Source of the DNA: Linyphia triangularis
Taxonomy: Eukaryota > Arthropoda > Arachnida > Araneae > Linyphiidae
Direction of reading: 5' to 3'
Assembly: GCA_963978545.1 (NCBI GenBank)
Contig: OZ021722.1
Coordinates: 14,174,301 to 14,238,300 of the forward strand
Length of the DNA: 64,000 bases
The position numbers were made by a program, and so were the translations under genes. Below are positions 1 to 10,796 of the stretch, piece by piece. Numbering within the stretch: position 1 is the stretch's first letter; each line of letters opens with the position of its first letter. A model generated the notes under the pieces. It was not told the DNA's origin. It worked only from the letters and a program-made list of their open reading frames with translations, and did no database searches.

Positions 1-321
1 TGACCAAAACATTTTCGCTTAAAAGTGACATGTTTCTCAACATAATGAACTGAAATTTGGTATCTAGGGTAAACGAGATATTCTAAATTGAATGAAAACA
101 TAGAAAAATAAGGGTTCGTATTGAAATTTTTAAAGATAGAGTTACATTTATTTAGTATACAGCCCCGTAAGAAAAAAAATTTGCACCAGACATATAAAAA
201 TCATAAACTAAACATTTTTGCGCAAATCGCATGATTTTACGATAATTAGAACCGAAGATATTAGCATTATTCGGATTTTTTTTTTTTTTTTTTGGCTAAC
301 TGTACCAAAGCGAGTATAAGG

Positions 322-454
322 TTGGTAGTTTCCAGATTATCTGGAGCCGTCAGTAACACGAGGACTATAATGCGCCGAAACATTCGTCATTAGACAAGCC
401 AACATACATTCACAAACACCCATGCCTAACACGGGACTCGAACCAGCAACCTCG
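322..454 (-). mobile_element. SINE family A, 5'-truncated copy
   Basis: Minus-strand copy of the tRNA-derived SINE, from the conserved 3' tail (CAGATTATCTGG on the plus strand) to just inside the B-box region. It is bounded by an 11-bp target-site duplication CGAGTATAAGG (311-321 and 455-465). The A-box half is missing, as expected for incomplete target-primed reverse transcription. Confidence 0.85.
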
Positions 455-465
455 CGAGTATAAGG

Positions 466-1230
466 AATGATTCTTACTAGGATTTCTTCTCAAAAGAACT
501 CTGACAGAGCATTTCTTTATTATACATTTTCCTCGGAAGTTTTCGGCAAAGAACAAAAGTGTGTGGAGGACTGATGATTTGGATGTACCAGACATGAAAT
601 TACAGCTGCAATCGCGGGAGGTTTTTCCTTTGAAGTTTCCTTGAGCACCGTCGGTGAAAGATGCATTGAAGGTGCAAAGGATGCACCCACATTTGGCCAG
701 AAAGGGTTATCGCAACAGCTGCGTAAAATACTCGCAACTCCTTTCTACAAATATCCAATTAGAGTGGCGGAAAACTCTTTGACGAATTGGCTTCAGAAGA
801 GGCTCGAAAGTAAACAACGGACGCTCCAGATCTGAAATCTCACTCCTAATAACGTAAATTGATAGATTCTCCGGGAAATTGTTATTATTCATCATGTCAT
901 CGAAATATATACATGGTTTGTGATAAGAGTTGCCGAAGAAGTCAATGAGTGAGTGACCCCATCCGAACCGAACTTGATTAAGGCGGCAAAACTTTTTTGA
1001 CAAAATGCCACGAAGGTGAGGGGGGAACAAATTTAAGACGTGCTTATGCCAGATACGAATTTGCTCGGTGATAAGTGTGTAGCGTGTTATCGCGTTTGAC
1101 GATCTCTCAGAAATAACTCTTTAATTTTGAACGTGCCGATGATAGGTGAATGTTAAGTCGCATATTGCTGTAAAACTGAGGCAACTCAAGATTCTTAGTT
1201 TTGAGTCAAATTTGAGTTTTAATTTAAGTT
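466..1230. other. No gene recognised; GC-richer segment 620-1030
   Basis: Two overlapping opposite-strand open frames (641-835 plus, 707-1030 minus) lie in a somewhat GC-richer patch, but neither shows a recognisable domain. The patch looks like a degraded repeat. Confidence 0.4.
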
Positions 1231-1233
1231 TAA

Positions 1234-2121
1234 CAAGGGGACCTTACTGTCTCGGAAATTCAGATCGGGATGATACTCGGCAGATTGGTAGTATACCTTA
1301 AGGGTATCCCCACAGTAAAGCAATAAAGTGCACTAGCCAGAAGATTCCGAGAAAACAGACTCCAAAGTGTTAGGCGCAGCTTATATACTAGTAGAGATTT
1401 TTGCTCTGCAACTCCCGTTGGCTAAGTGGCCAGCGTGCTAGGTTCCCGTACGGGCGATCTGGGTTCGATACCTCGTGAGATTATTTTTTTTTCTTCTTTT
1501 TTTTTTCTTTTCTTTTTTTTCTTTCTTCCACTTATAAAGTAACTGTTACAGCTAATTGAAATTTGAATTAAAGATAATATTTTATTTTTAAATACGTAAT
1601 GTGTTTAATGAAGGTACAATAAAACTCTATTTGCTATTCACACAAACAAGTGATTATAAATTTTGAAATATTATAAGCTGTTGAGAAATAAATGATTTTC
1701 GCAATAAACATGAAGAACCAGTTTCTATAAGGAAGAGTAGGATTGTTGTCCTATTGTACATAAGCAGGAAGTCACAAATAATCAAAACCCTAACCGTACT
1801 TATCGAACAATTGTTCTACCCCTACCCAACCCACTTTATAGATTGACTTTATAAATTTAAAAAAAAAAATACAACACGAGGTATCGAACCCGGATCGCCC
1901 GTACGGGAACCCAGCACGCTGAACACTTAGCCAGCGGGAGCTGCAGAGCAAAAATCTCTACTAGTATATAAGCTGTGTATAATAACACTTTAGAGCCTGT
2001 TTTCTCGGAATTTTCTGGCTAGTGCGCTTTATTGCTTTACTGTGTGAATATCCTTAAGGTATACTACTAATCTACCGAGTCTCATCCCGATCTGAATTTC
2101 CGAGACCGTAAGGTCCCCTTG
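1234..2121. mobile_element. Fold-back element with tRNA-like modules in both long terminal inverted repeats
   Basis: Left arm 1234-1477 and right arm 1875-2121 are near-identical inverted copies starting CAAGGGGACCTTAC. They are flanked by the 3-bp direct repeat TAA (1231-1233, 2122-2124). Each arm ends toward the centre with a pol III-type module: A box TGGCTAAGTGG (1419-1429) and B box GGTTCGATACC (1462-1472) on the plus strand in the left arm, mirrored on the minus strand in the right arm. The spacer (1478-1874) is T-rich, then A-rich, without coding potential. A 3-bp TAA duplication fits PIF/Harbinger-type MITEs, but the superfamily is not proven. An inverted SINE pair is the alternative. 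Confidence 0.7.
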
Positions 2122-2345
2122 TAAGTGCAGAATCACTGACTGAGTGTATTAGAAGGTGGTTGAACGACACAATATTTTTTTTACAAGTCGAGTTAAAACT
2201 GATTTATGTTGTTTTTCCAGATTCAAGTTCATGCGGAATTTAGTTCTGTTTGTGCTTTAACTCAAAAATGAAAATTATCTTTAATTATGTCACTATTGGA
2301 ATAAGGGTGTGATATGTTAAATTATAATATTAGATTATAATATAG

Positions 2346-2714
2346 GTTTGTTTGTTTGTACGCTCAACGACCTATTTCTGTGCACAATAACGAATAATCA
2401 GGTCGGGATTTTTAGCTTAACGTAGATTCTGAACCATAACGACTTACCGACCAAACGGTATAGTGGTTAGCCTGCTAGCTTCTAGACCCCGCGAGAGGTT
2501 GCGGGTTCGAGTCCCGTGTTAGGCATGGGTGTTTGTAAATGTATGTTGGCTTGTCTAATGACGAATGTTTCGGCGCATTATAGCCCTCGTGTTGCTGACG
2601 GCGCCAGATAATCTGAAAACAACCAAACGAACAGCCATTCCTAACTTAGGATTCGAACCCTGCACCTTTGACATTCGAGGTCAGAGCGCTAAATCTCACA
2701 GCCATCAGGTTGGT
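2346..2714 (-). mobile_element. SINE family B copy split by a nested SINE A
   Basis: The 13-bp TSD GATTATAATATAG (2333-2345, 2715-2727) brackets a minus-strand B copy. Its 3' half is 2346-2437 (GTTTGTACGCTCAACGACC on the plus strand). Its tRNA-like half resumes at about 2631 with the B box (GATTCGAACC on the plus strand, self-complementary in part) and ends near 2714. The interruption is the SINE A at about 2443-2625. Confidence 0.8.
2443..2625 (+). mobile_element. SINE family A, full-length, nested in SINE B
   Basis: tRNA-derived head CCGACCAAACGGTATAGTGG with the B box GGTTCGAGTCC, a conserved body TGGCTTGTCTAATGACGAAT, and tail CAGATAATCTGAAAACAACC. A short AACGA repeat (2438-2442, 2626-2630) may be the TSD. 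It is younger than the SINE B it interrupts. Confidence 0.85.
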
Positions 2715-2929
2715 GATTATAATATAGCATCTGAAAATGTAACACTTGAAAAATAAGTGGACAGCTTTACAAACAAATTTATCTCTTTCAATCTTACTCT
2801 CTTGGTGGTGGAAAGTGCACTAATAAGGAACATATTTATACTATTGATACTTGGAGGTGGGGGATTTATTATGCTTGATAAACATGTTATTACTCTTCAC
2901 AATTTTTTACTTTCAATTACTCAATATCT

Positions 2930-3770
2930 GTCTGTCTGTATTTGTGTACGTGGTCAGCATAACGCCCAAACAAATTCACCTATGATGTTCAAATTTGGTG
3001 TGCAGGTTGGCGAGGGCATAAGGACCTACCATTAGGTTTTCGTCCAAATCGCGCATACGCATAAGGTAGCTGCCATTGAAAAAATCGTGTTTTTTTTGTA
3101 ATTGCTAAAAAAACGGCTCCAACGATTTTGTTCAAAATCGCTGTGGTAATGCCTCTTAGGGTGTTCTAAACATCCTCACTCCCATAAAAATGCTTGAATG
3201 GCTTTAAAAAGTTGAAAAACGAATGCCTTTAACACAGAGTTCTCTTTCTTTGAGAATACTCATCAACGATAGTTTTTTCTTCTCTCCACAGTTTTATTTA
3301 TAAGAAAGGATAATACAAGATTTATTGGTTGGTTGTTTTCAGATTATCTGGCGCCGTCAGCAACACGAGGGCTATAATGCGCCGAGACATTCGTCATTAG
3401 ACAAGCCAACATACATTTACAAACACCCATGCCTAACACGGGACTCGAACACGTAACCTCGCGGTCTAGAAGCTAGCACGATAACCACTATGCCGTTTGG
3501 TCAGCCAAGATTTATTGAAAAGTATACCGCTAAAATCATAATTTTGGTAGAGTGTTTATTATTATTTTTATTATTATTATTATTTTTAAAGACCTATAAA
3601 AGAATTATCGCAAAAAATATCACCAAACTGTCAATTTTTCTAAATGAATAATGAAAATATAAAAATGGTAAAGGACACAAATCCACGCACCAATGTTATA
3701 TTGTAATTGAAAATTGTGCAATGTTCCATACCCCTAGTATTAACTTAATTTTCTTAGTATATTAATAGTT
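2930..3770. repeat. Dispersed repeat D, copy 1 (interrupted by SINE A)
   Basis: Segments such as ATGTTCAAATTTGGTGTGC (near 2982) and TCTAAATGAATAATGAAAAT (near 3640) recur at 12838-13190 in the same order. The two copies are diverged and no ends or TSD could be fixed. No coding potential was seen. The Met-initiated open frame at 2757-3035 is not supported by any motif. Confidence 0.5.
3327..3505 (-). mobile_element. SINE family A, full-length
   Basis: Complete minus-strand copy with TSD CAAGATTTATT (3316-3326, 3506-3516). The tRNA-like head lies at the high-coordinate end. It is inserted inside the dispersed repeat that spans roughly 2930-3770. Confidence 0.9.
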
Positions 3771-4168
3771 TTATTATTTAACTAATATTAAATTAAATAT
3801 ATAATTATTTGTTTTATTATGTCGTCAATTTATTAATTATACTATTTGTTTTAACAATTCATTATTTTATTAATTATATTACTTGTTTTAATATTTTATT
3901 TATTATATTATTTGTTTTAATGATATTTCATTTTTATTTATTTAATATTAATTTCATTAAAAATATTCTTCAACTTTAAAAGCATATGTCAACCATCTAG
4001 CTTACTAGTATGTTTTTTTAATGTACTATATGATAAACTAGTTTTTTTAGTTATCCAGTCTAGTAAATCATGTCATTAGCTGAAGATAGTTCATTCGTCC
4101 AGAACTGAAATATCTCAGAAAAAAAAAATTCCACTGAATCATCAAGACAAAATTCAAAGAGGGTGTAT

Positions 4169-4713
4169 TAGAGGTCGGAAATATCGATTAAAATAAATAT
4201 CGATACTATATCGTTACATAAAAAAAAATATCGATAAAATATCGATAAATCGATACATGTTTTTTTTTTTTTTTTAATTTGATTTTCAATTTTGCCAGAA
4301 ACAAAGTTTTTCGGCAAATTTCTACTTTTCATGATTGCTTTTTTGTAAGGTGACTACTTTTTCAACTGAAATGGATCTGTTACAAAAAAAAAAAGTAATA
4401 TTTTCGCTCAATTGGTGCAGTGATTTTAAGAAAAATTTAGATAATTTGTAATAACTTTTAAGTGTATGGCAAAATATTGAATATTGGTGACATTTTAACT
4501 GTCTCTCAGCCAAGTTCAAACTTTAGTTATGAAGTTTTTCAAAAGAGAATAAAGAAAAACGAAAAAACACATGGAGCTACAAAACGATCATCAAAAAACA
4601 AAAATGTTTGAATATATCGATACATCGGTGATTTTTATAGATATTTTTAATAGCGATATTTTTTTAGAAATATCGATAAAAATATCATCGTATCAATATA
4701 TAGCCAACCTCTG
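4169..4713. mobile_element. hAT-type MITE rich in ATATCGAT motifs
   Basis: Terminal sequences TAGAGGTCGG (left) and CCAACCTCTG (right) are inverted. They are flanked by GGGTGTAT (4161-4168) and GGGTGAAT (4714-4721), an 8-bp TSD with one change. Both ends are packed with ATATCGAT/ATCGATA motifs that pair as subterminal inverted repeats. The centre (4322-4519) has only a low-complexity open frame. Confidence 0.75.
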
Positions 4714-4844
4714 GGGTGAATGTCAACAAACTGAAAACCAAATTTTAAAAACATAATAAACTCCATTTTTATTTTTACCACACGAATAAAAGTTAAAAGT
4801 GTGCGTATTAATTAGGATATTACAATTGATATTTTTCTTAATTT

Positions 4845-5184
4845 TCCAGTAGCACAAATCCGCTGACCAATATCGGCTCGACACTGGCCAATCCCGATGT
4901 GGACAGTAGTGGACTGTCCGTTGCTACTGATCTTGGTCAATCTCCCCTAGTGCTGGATAAAATATACTGAAAGTTTTGAAATTTTGATGAAGATTAATAA
5001 AATTGAAATATTTTTTTATAAGAAAGGACGGAGGTGTAAAAAATATGTTTTGTGAGGATTTTTACATCTTTATTTTAAAAAAGAATAGTGTATTTAGGAA
5101 TGATGCTCGAGTTTCGGCATGGAATGGCCAATCTTCCTGGAACCTTTGTTTTGAACATTGGCCAATACTATTGTGCTACCTGGG
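4845..5184. repeat. TGGCCAAT-rich repeat F, copy 1
   Basis: Left end CCAGTAGCACAA and right end GTGCTACCTGGGT are inverted. Internal GGCCAATC/GGCCAATA motifs recur. Copies of the same family occur at 14450, 16055 and 20770. No coding potential. Confidence 0.65.
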
Positions 5185-5235
5185 TTGCTGTATAGCTCTA
5201 CAATAATAAAATCAATTAAAAAAGGTTTTTAATAT

Positions 5236-5949
5236 AAATCCTTTATGTTCATTGCCAATTTTTATATTCATTAACACAGCGCCGATTCCGTAAACAGCGT
5301 GTGCTTGGTGTTTGCATCGAGTTTAAATATCAAAAACATTTCTATCAGCAAAATGTGCGGTTAACTACGTTTCAAAATTTATTTATTAAAAATGAAAATG
5401 AAATTATGCACTCACATGCAAATATCTTTTTTTTTTTTTCTGAATAAAGCAATTTTATTGATTATTTATTAATTAAAAAAAATGGCAACAGGAAAGAGTT
5501 TCTTTAATGGTCAGTTAAATACTATTTTAGTACGATTGGATGACGGCAAGTTGGTTTATTAGTATTCCGTTAAAGTGATCTTTTAGTGACAGTAACAGCC
5601 TCACAAAATTTCATTGAATGCATCGTCATCGACGTCGAACCTATCTGCTAGGTTTCAGCCCGATTGGATGATGGCAAGGAGAGTTATTTAAGTCTCCGCA
5701 GATTCAACAGTCATCAACAACCATACACACTCACAAAATCGAAGTTAATATAAAGGTTGGTTGTATTCAGATTATCTGGCGCCGTTAGCAACACGAGGGC
5801 TATAATGCACCGAAACATTCGTCATTTGACAAGCCAACATACATTTAAAAACACCCACGTCTTTCACGAGACTCGAACCCACAACCTCGCGGTCTAGAAG
5901 CTAGTACGCTAACCACTATACCGTTTGGTCGGTGTAATATAAAGGATTT
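5236..5949. mobile_element. TIR element with internal minisatellite (family M), copy 1
   Basis: Starts AAATCCTTTATGTT and ends AATATAAAGGATTT, a terminal inverted repeat. The 5' half (5236-5510) recurs at 24920-25160. The 3' half holds two monomers of a minisatellite of about 145 bp (GATTGGATGACGGCAAG near 5530, GATGATGGCAAG near 5666). A SINE A (5757-5934) interrupts the right end. Confidence 0.7.
5757..5934 (-). mobile_element. SINE family A, full-length
   Basis: Minus-strand copy with 11-bp TSD TAATATAAAGG (5746-5756, 5935-5945). The target is the right terminal inverted repeat of the element at 5236-5949, whose end resumes after the insertion. Confidence 0.9.
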
Positions 5950-6766
5950 AAAATTAGTTATCATTTTTGAATACATTCTAGGGTTATAAATTAGAGTTTC
6001 TGTTATGCCTATTATAGACTATTCATTTCACTAGTTTGAACAAGCTCATGAACGAAATTTAATTAGACTATATAAAAAAAACTTTAAAAAAACTGTTGAA
6101 TTAGTAACTGAAGTCCCAACTTTGCCATAATTAATAGTCTTAAACATGAAAGAGCATGTTTGTAAATTTTAACACAAGCCAAGTTAACCTTCAACTGCTG
6201 TGTTTGGATGTTTTGATCATTTTTCCGCAAGAGCAACAAGTGGTTTATACTGCCCTCCAAAAAAATTGGTGAAGATCAATTTAAAATTTCAAAAACAAAG
6301 AATTGGAAAAATTATTATAAAAGTCAAAGATTAAATATTTTAGGGGGCTGGAAGCAGTCGACAAAAAAATGACTCGCATACAGCAGTTAAAGGTTAAATG
6401 AAATTCAAGTACACTTTTTACCAAAACATAGGGTAAAGGTTCTTACACAGTAGAGCCGGGATGGGTGCTGGCCTTCACAGTGGAGACTGGTTGGTTTACC
6501 TGGAATACTCGCATGAATGCTTACTTGCATTGTGCGAGGTAAAATTAAACCATGCTACTCTATAGGGACGTACACAGTGGATACTGGCAGGTTACCGGGA
6601 TGGGCGCATGAACCCAGGTAGAAATCGAGAGGAATTGTTACATGGATTGTTTACATGGATTCATGCGGGGGTACTCTGTGCGCATGTGCAACTCTTGACC
6701 CGTTGCTGTTTTATATCGAGGTTTTTTTTTCTAAATTTGAGATTATTAATGTTAATAATTATGTGT

Positions 6767-7616
6767 ATTGCATATAGATACTGCGTGTAGTTATTACACA
6801 TGTGCACTGCAAATAGGTATTGTACGTGTATATTGCAAATGCTTGTTGTAACTGGGTATTGCGCATGAGTATTACGAATTGGTATTGCACATTTATATAT
6901 ATTGCGAATAGTTATTGCACATGTGTATGCTATAAAGTAGGTATTGTACATGGTTATTGCGAGTTAGTATTACATATAGGTATAGCAATTGGGTATTGCA
7001 CATGTGTATTGCAAGTAGATATTTCACATGAGTATTCCAAAAAGGTATTGCTCATGAGTATTCCAAATGTGTATTGCAAATGTGTATTGCACATGAGTAT
7101 TCCAAATGGGAATTGCACATGTGTATTTCAAGTATATATTGCTCATGAGTATTGAAAATAAGCATTGTACATGAGTATTTCAAATAGGTATTGCACATGA
7201 ATATTCCAATTGGGTATTACACATAAGTATTGCAAGTAGCTATTGCACATGATTTTAGCAAATAGGTATTGCACATGAGTATTGCACATCGGTATTGCAA
7301 GTAGATATTGCTCATAAGTATTGCAAATATGTATTGCATATGAGTATTGTGAATGTGTATTGCACATGAGTATTCCAAATAGGCGTTGCACATGTGTATC
7401 GCAAGTTTATAGTGCACATGAGTATAGCAAATTGGCATTGCACATGAACATTGCAAATAGGTATTACACATGAGTATTGCAAATAGATATTGCACATGGG
7501 TATTTCAAGTAGATATTGCACATGAGTATTTCAAATAGGTATTGCACATGAGTATTCCAAATGGGTATTGCACTTAAGTATTGCAAGTAAATATTGTACA
7601 TGAGTATAGCAGGGAA
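6767..7616. repeat. 13-bp minisatellite array, about 65 units
   Basis: The unit alternates GTATTGCACATGA and GTATTCCAAATAG, giving a 26-bp higher-order period. Because three units make 39 bp, frames can stay open and produce apparent proteins with a 13-residue period on both strands. These are not genes. Confidence 0.93.
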
Positions 7617-7769
7617 GGTATATAGGAAGATAGTACAGGAATGTGTAATACCTATGTATTGCACATTCCTATCCCGACATATTTTTTAATATTTTTCATT
7701 CCATTTGTCGCTTCTTAAAGAAAAACAACAATTCCATGCTTTGACTAACTCTTTTTTATCTAAAAAACT

Positions 7770-8672
7770 AAGCAGAGTGCATTGTCATTGACAACTAGTC
7801 TATCTACCATGTTTTAGATCGATTGAATGACCGCAAGTAGGTTAATTTGTCACCCACAGCAGTAATAGAGTATCGCGTGTAAAAGTGCCCTTCTAGTGAC
7901 AGCCACAAAACCTCGAGGGAATGCGTTCATATCGACAACGAATCTACCTGCCAAGTTTCAACTCAATTGGATGACGGTAAGTAGATTATTTAATCTTCAT
8001 ATGCTGAATTGGAAGTGCCCACCTGATATCTGTGTGGTTAGCGCTCTGTCCTCGCATGCAAAAGTGCCGGGTTCGAATCCTGGGTTATGCATGAATGCTC
8101 GTTGTGGTTCGGAATCACAGTTAAGCTATAAGTCTCTGTTTGATTAGCCTTCATTTTGCATAAATAAGTCGTTGAGCGTACAAACCAACTGAAATGGAAG
8201 CTTGTGTAAAAGCGACCTTTTAGTGACAGCCCAAAAACCTTAATAAAATGCGTTTTCATTGGCAATTAATCTACCTGCCAAGTTTTAACTCGATTGGATG
8301 ACGGCAAGAGGGTTAATTAGTCCTCCGAAACCGTAATTAATATGTAGCGTATATAAAAACGGTCTTATAGTAACAGTCTCGAAAATTGGATAGACTGCAT
8401 TCTCATCGACAACTAATCTATCAGTCAAATTTCAGTTCGACTGAATGACGGCAAGTAGGTTAAATAGTCCTCAGAAGTCGAAATGGAAGCCTGTGTAAAA
8501 GCTGCCTTTTAGTGATAGTCCCCAAACCTCGATAGAATGCGTACTCATCGACACCGAATATACATGCCAAGTTTCCGCCCGATCAAATGACGGCAAGTGG
8601 GTTACTTGGGTGTCAGCAGATTTTCCCGGCATCAGGCACATACACAAAATCGAAATTAATATAAAATATTTA
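7770..8672. repeat. Family M element, copy 2, minisatellite body and 3' end
   Basis: Five monomers of about 145 bp are marked by ATGACGGCAAG-like cores near 7825, 7966, 8295, 8442 and 8585. They are interrupted by SINE B (8016-8188) and followed by the family's 3' end (ACACAAAATCGAAATTAATA near 8650). The consensus carries TTTTAGTGACAG, then CTACCTGCCAAGTTTCA, then GATTGGATGACGGCAAG. Confidence 0.75.
8016..8188 (+). mobile_element. SINE family B, full-length
   Basis: Plus-strand copy with TSD CTGAATTGGAAG/CTGAAATGGAAG (8004-8015, 8189-8200). The A box falls near TGTGTGGTTAGCGCTC and the B box is GGTTCGAATCC. The 3' body ends AAGTCGTTGAGCGTACAAAC. The head differs from family A and the body is unrelated, so it is a separate SINE family. 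Confidence 0.88.
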
Positions 8673-8967
8673 AAAATAACCCCTAAAAAACCAAAATTTT
8701 AATATTAACCTTTTATATGCATTACTAATTTTCCTGTGCCATTTGCAACTTATTGAACTGAGACAGTTTTGATAGTGTTTGACAACTACTAAGAAATCAT
8801 CCACACCGAACTATTTACTATATTTTTTTACACCAAACCTTGAATGCATCATTATCCACAACAAGTCTATTTGCCAAGATTTTCGCTGTGCGAAGATCTT
8901 GCTCGTCAAATTTAATAGGGGAAGGTTTCATTCATTAAAAATCACCAAATTGAACATGTTTAAATAG

Positions 8968-9171
8968 CCCTTTGCACTCCAGTGGCGCCTCTCAGGCGCC
9001 ACACGATTGGATGCCAAACCACGAGAGGACCATTAGGTGTGATGCGGAAATTCAATGCAAGGCCAATGACTGTGTTTAGTTTCTATGAAGCAAATCCATA
9101 AACCCCAGCCGAACCTAAAATGTCTCGAGTTGCTGATTCCTCCGCGCGAAAAAGGCCTGGAGTGCAAAGGG
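8968..9171. mobile_element. piggyBac-type MITE, 204 bp, ATAG flanks
   Basis: TIRs CCCTTTGCACTCCAG (left) and CTGGAGTGCAAAGGG (right). Direct repeat ATAG at 8964-8967 and 9172-9175 instead of the expected TTAA. Same length as, and inverted relative to, the copy at 14877-15080. Confidence 0.85.
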
Positions 9172-9189
9172 ATAGAGCTTAGTATCTGG

Positions 9190-9325
9190 TTAGTTGGTTG
9201 GTAGGTTTGTACGCTAAACGACCTATTTTTATGCACAGTGGCGGCTAATCAGGCCGGGACCTATAACTTAACGTGGATTCCGAACCACAACAAACATCCA
9301 TAAACCCGGCACCTTTAGCATGAGA
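9190..9325 (-). mobile_element. SINE family B, 5'-truncated
   Basis: Minus-strand copy with a 15-bp TSD GAGCTTAGTATCTGG (9175-9189, 9326-9340). It contains the conserved 3' body but stops in the tRNA-like head. It landed immediately beside the piggyBac-type MITE at 8968-9171. Confidence 0.85.
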
Positions 9326-10128
9326 GAGCTTAGTATCTGGATAATAGAACGTGAGTAAAACCTTACAGGTCTGAAGTAAGGCAATAGAAAGTGTGTAAAA
9401 GCGGCATTTATGTAACAGTCCCAAAACTTGATAAGAAAAAAAATTATCATAGACAATGAGTGTACCATCCGAATTTCAGTTCGATTGGATGACGTGAAGT
9501 AAGTTTATTAGTAATCCAAGCCCCAATTAAATCGTGTGTAAAAGCGACCTGTTATTAACAGTGGTAGCCCCCAAAATTTGATAGAATGCAATCTTTATCT
9601 ACAAAGAATGTATTTCTCAAATTTCAGCACAATTGCTTCCCTGCAAGTTGGTTTATTCATATTCCAAAACGGTTTAAAGAAGCGTGTGTAAAAGAGGTCT
9701 TTTAGTGACAGTGGCACTCTCCAAAACTTGATATAGTGCAACCGTATCGATAACGAATTTACCTATCAAATTTCAGCGTAATTGGATAACGGCAAGATGG
9801 TTTATTCGTATTCCGAAGCAATAATAGAAAACGCGTATAAAAGCGGTCTTTTAGTGTCAGTGACATCTCCAAAACTTGATAGATTGCACCCTTATCTGCA
9901 ACGAATAAATTTGTTAAATTTCAGAGTGATTGGATGACAGCAAGTTGGTTTATTAGTATCCCGAAGATAGTGTAAAAGCTATCATTTAGTGACGGTGCAA
10001 ACCCCTAAAACTTGATACATTCGCTGTCGATAAGACTGCATTCCATCTGTAAAATATTGGAGTGATTGGATGACGACAAGATTTATTAATACCCCGATAG
10101 GAAAAGTAGGGTAAAGGCAATCTTTTAG

Positions 10129-10308
10129 CGCCGACCAAACGGTATAATGGTTAGCGTGGTAGCTTCTAGACCACGAGGTTGCGGGTTCGAGTCCCGTGTA
10201 AGGCATGGGTGTTTAGAAATGTATGTTGGCTTGTCAAAATGACGAATGTTTCGGTGCATTATAGCCCTCATATTGCTGACGGCGCCAGACAATCTGAAAA
10301 AAAACAAT
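10129..10308 (+). mobile_element. SINE family A, full-length
   Basis: Plus-strand copy with TSD CAATCTTTTAG (10118-10128, 10309-10319), inserted into one monomer of the roughly 145-bp minisatellite. The A/B-box region and the body ending CGGCGCCAGACAATCTG are all present. Confidence 0.9.
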
Positions 10309-10478
10309 CAATCTTTTAGTAACAGTTTTGTAATCGACATCGAATCTATCTGTCAAGTTTCAAAGCAATTAGATGACGGCATGTTAGTTAATCAGGCCTC
10401 AGCAGATTTCCCTGGTCCCGGTAGACACATACACACCCCTCCCAACACACACAAAATCAAAGTTAATGTAAAGGATTT

Positions 10479-10796
10479 AATAAAAAGCTGATGACTAAAC
10501 TTTGTCCTTAGGCTTTTTTTCTATATTAGCCAAACAAAATGCGCAACCGCATTCTGTAATAAAAGTTCTATGACCTAAAATTTGTGAATATACACTTTTC
10601 ACTGTATCTAAAAACCAATTGTATAGCAAGTTTTTTTTATAAAAGTTCTGATTTTATCCTTTTTTCGAAACTTTGCGCCTTTGTTTTCTTCAGAGACCGT
10701 TGCTACGCGTGGTTGCTAAGAAAATCACGTGGTTTAGATAGAAGTGATCCAGGGACTATGCGAGTATAACATGCAAGGTAAATTTCCAGGTAAACC
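10479..10796. other. No gene or repeat recognised
   Basis: AT-rich flank between the family M element and the hAT element. The open frames here have no recognisable motif. Confidence 0.4.

Larger units (their letters stand above)
8705..10478. mobile_element. Family M element, copy 3 (longest), with nested MITE and two SINEs
   Basis: Begins AACCTTTTATAT and ends AATGTAAAGGATTT. It contains the piggyBac-type MITE 8968-9171, SINE B 9190-9325, then six or more monomers (cores near 9483, 9640, 9781, 9928, 10067, 10370) and SINE A 10129-10308. The monomer number differs from copies 1 and 2, so the array expands inside the element. Confidence 0.68.

Noticed and set aside
1411..1477. Functional tRNA genes (here and in all SINE heads)
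   Set aside because: A and B boxes are good, but the sequences lie in multi-copy elements, lack clean cloverleaf arms, and have no tRNA-type terminator directly after.
6661..7664. Series of overlapping open frames encoding Cys/Tyr/Ile-rich repeats on both strands
   Set aside because: They follow from the 13-bp minisatellite (39 bp = 13 codons) and occur in several frames and both strands; no start context, splice sites or domain.
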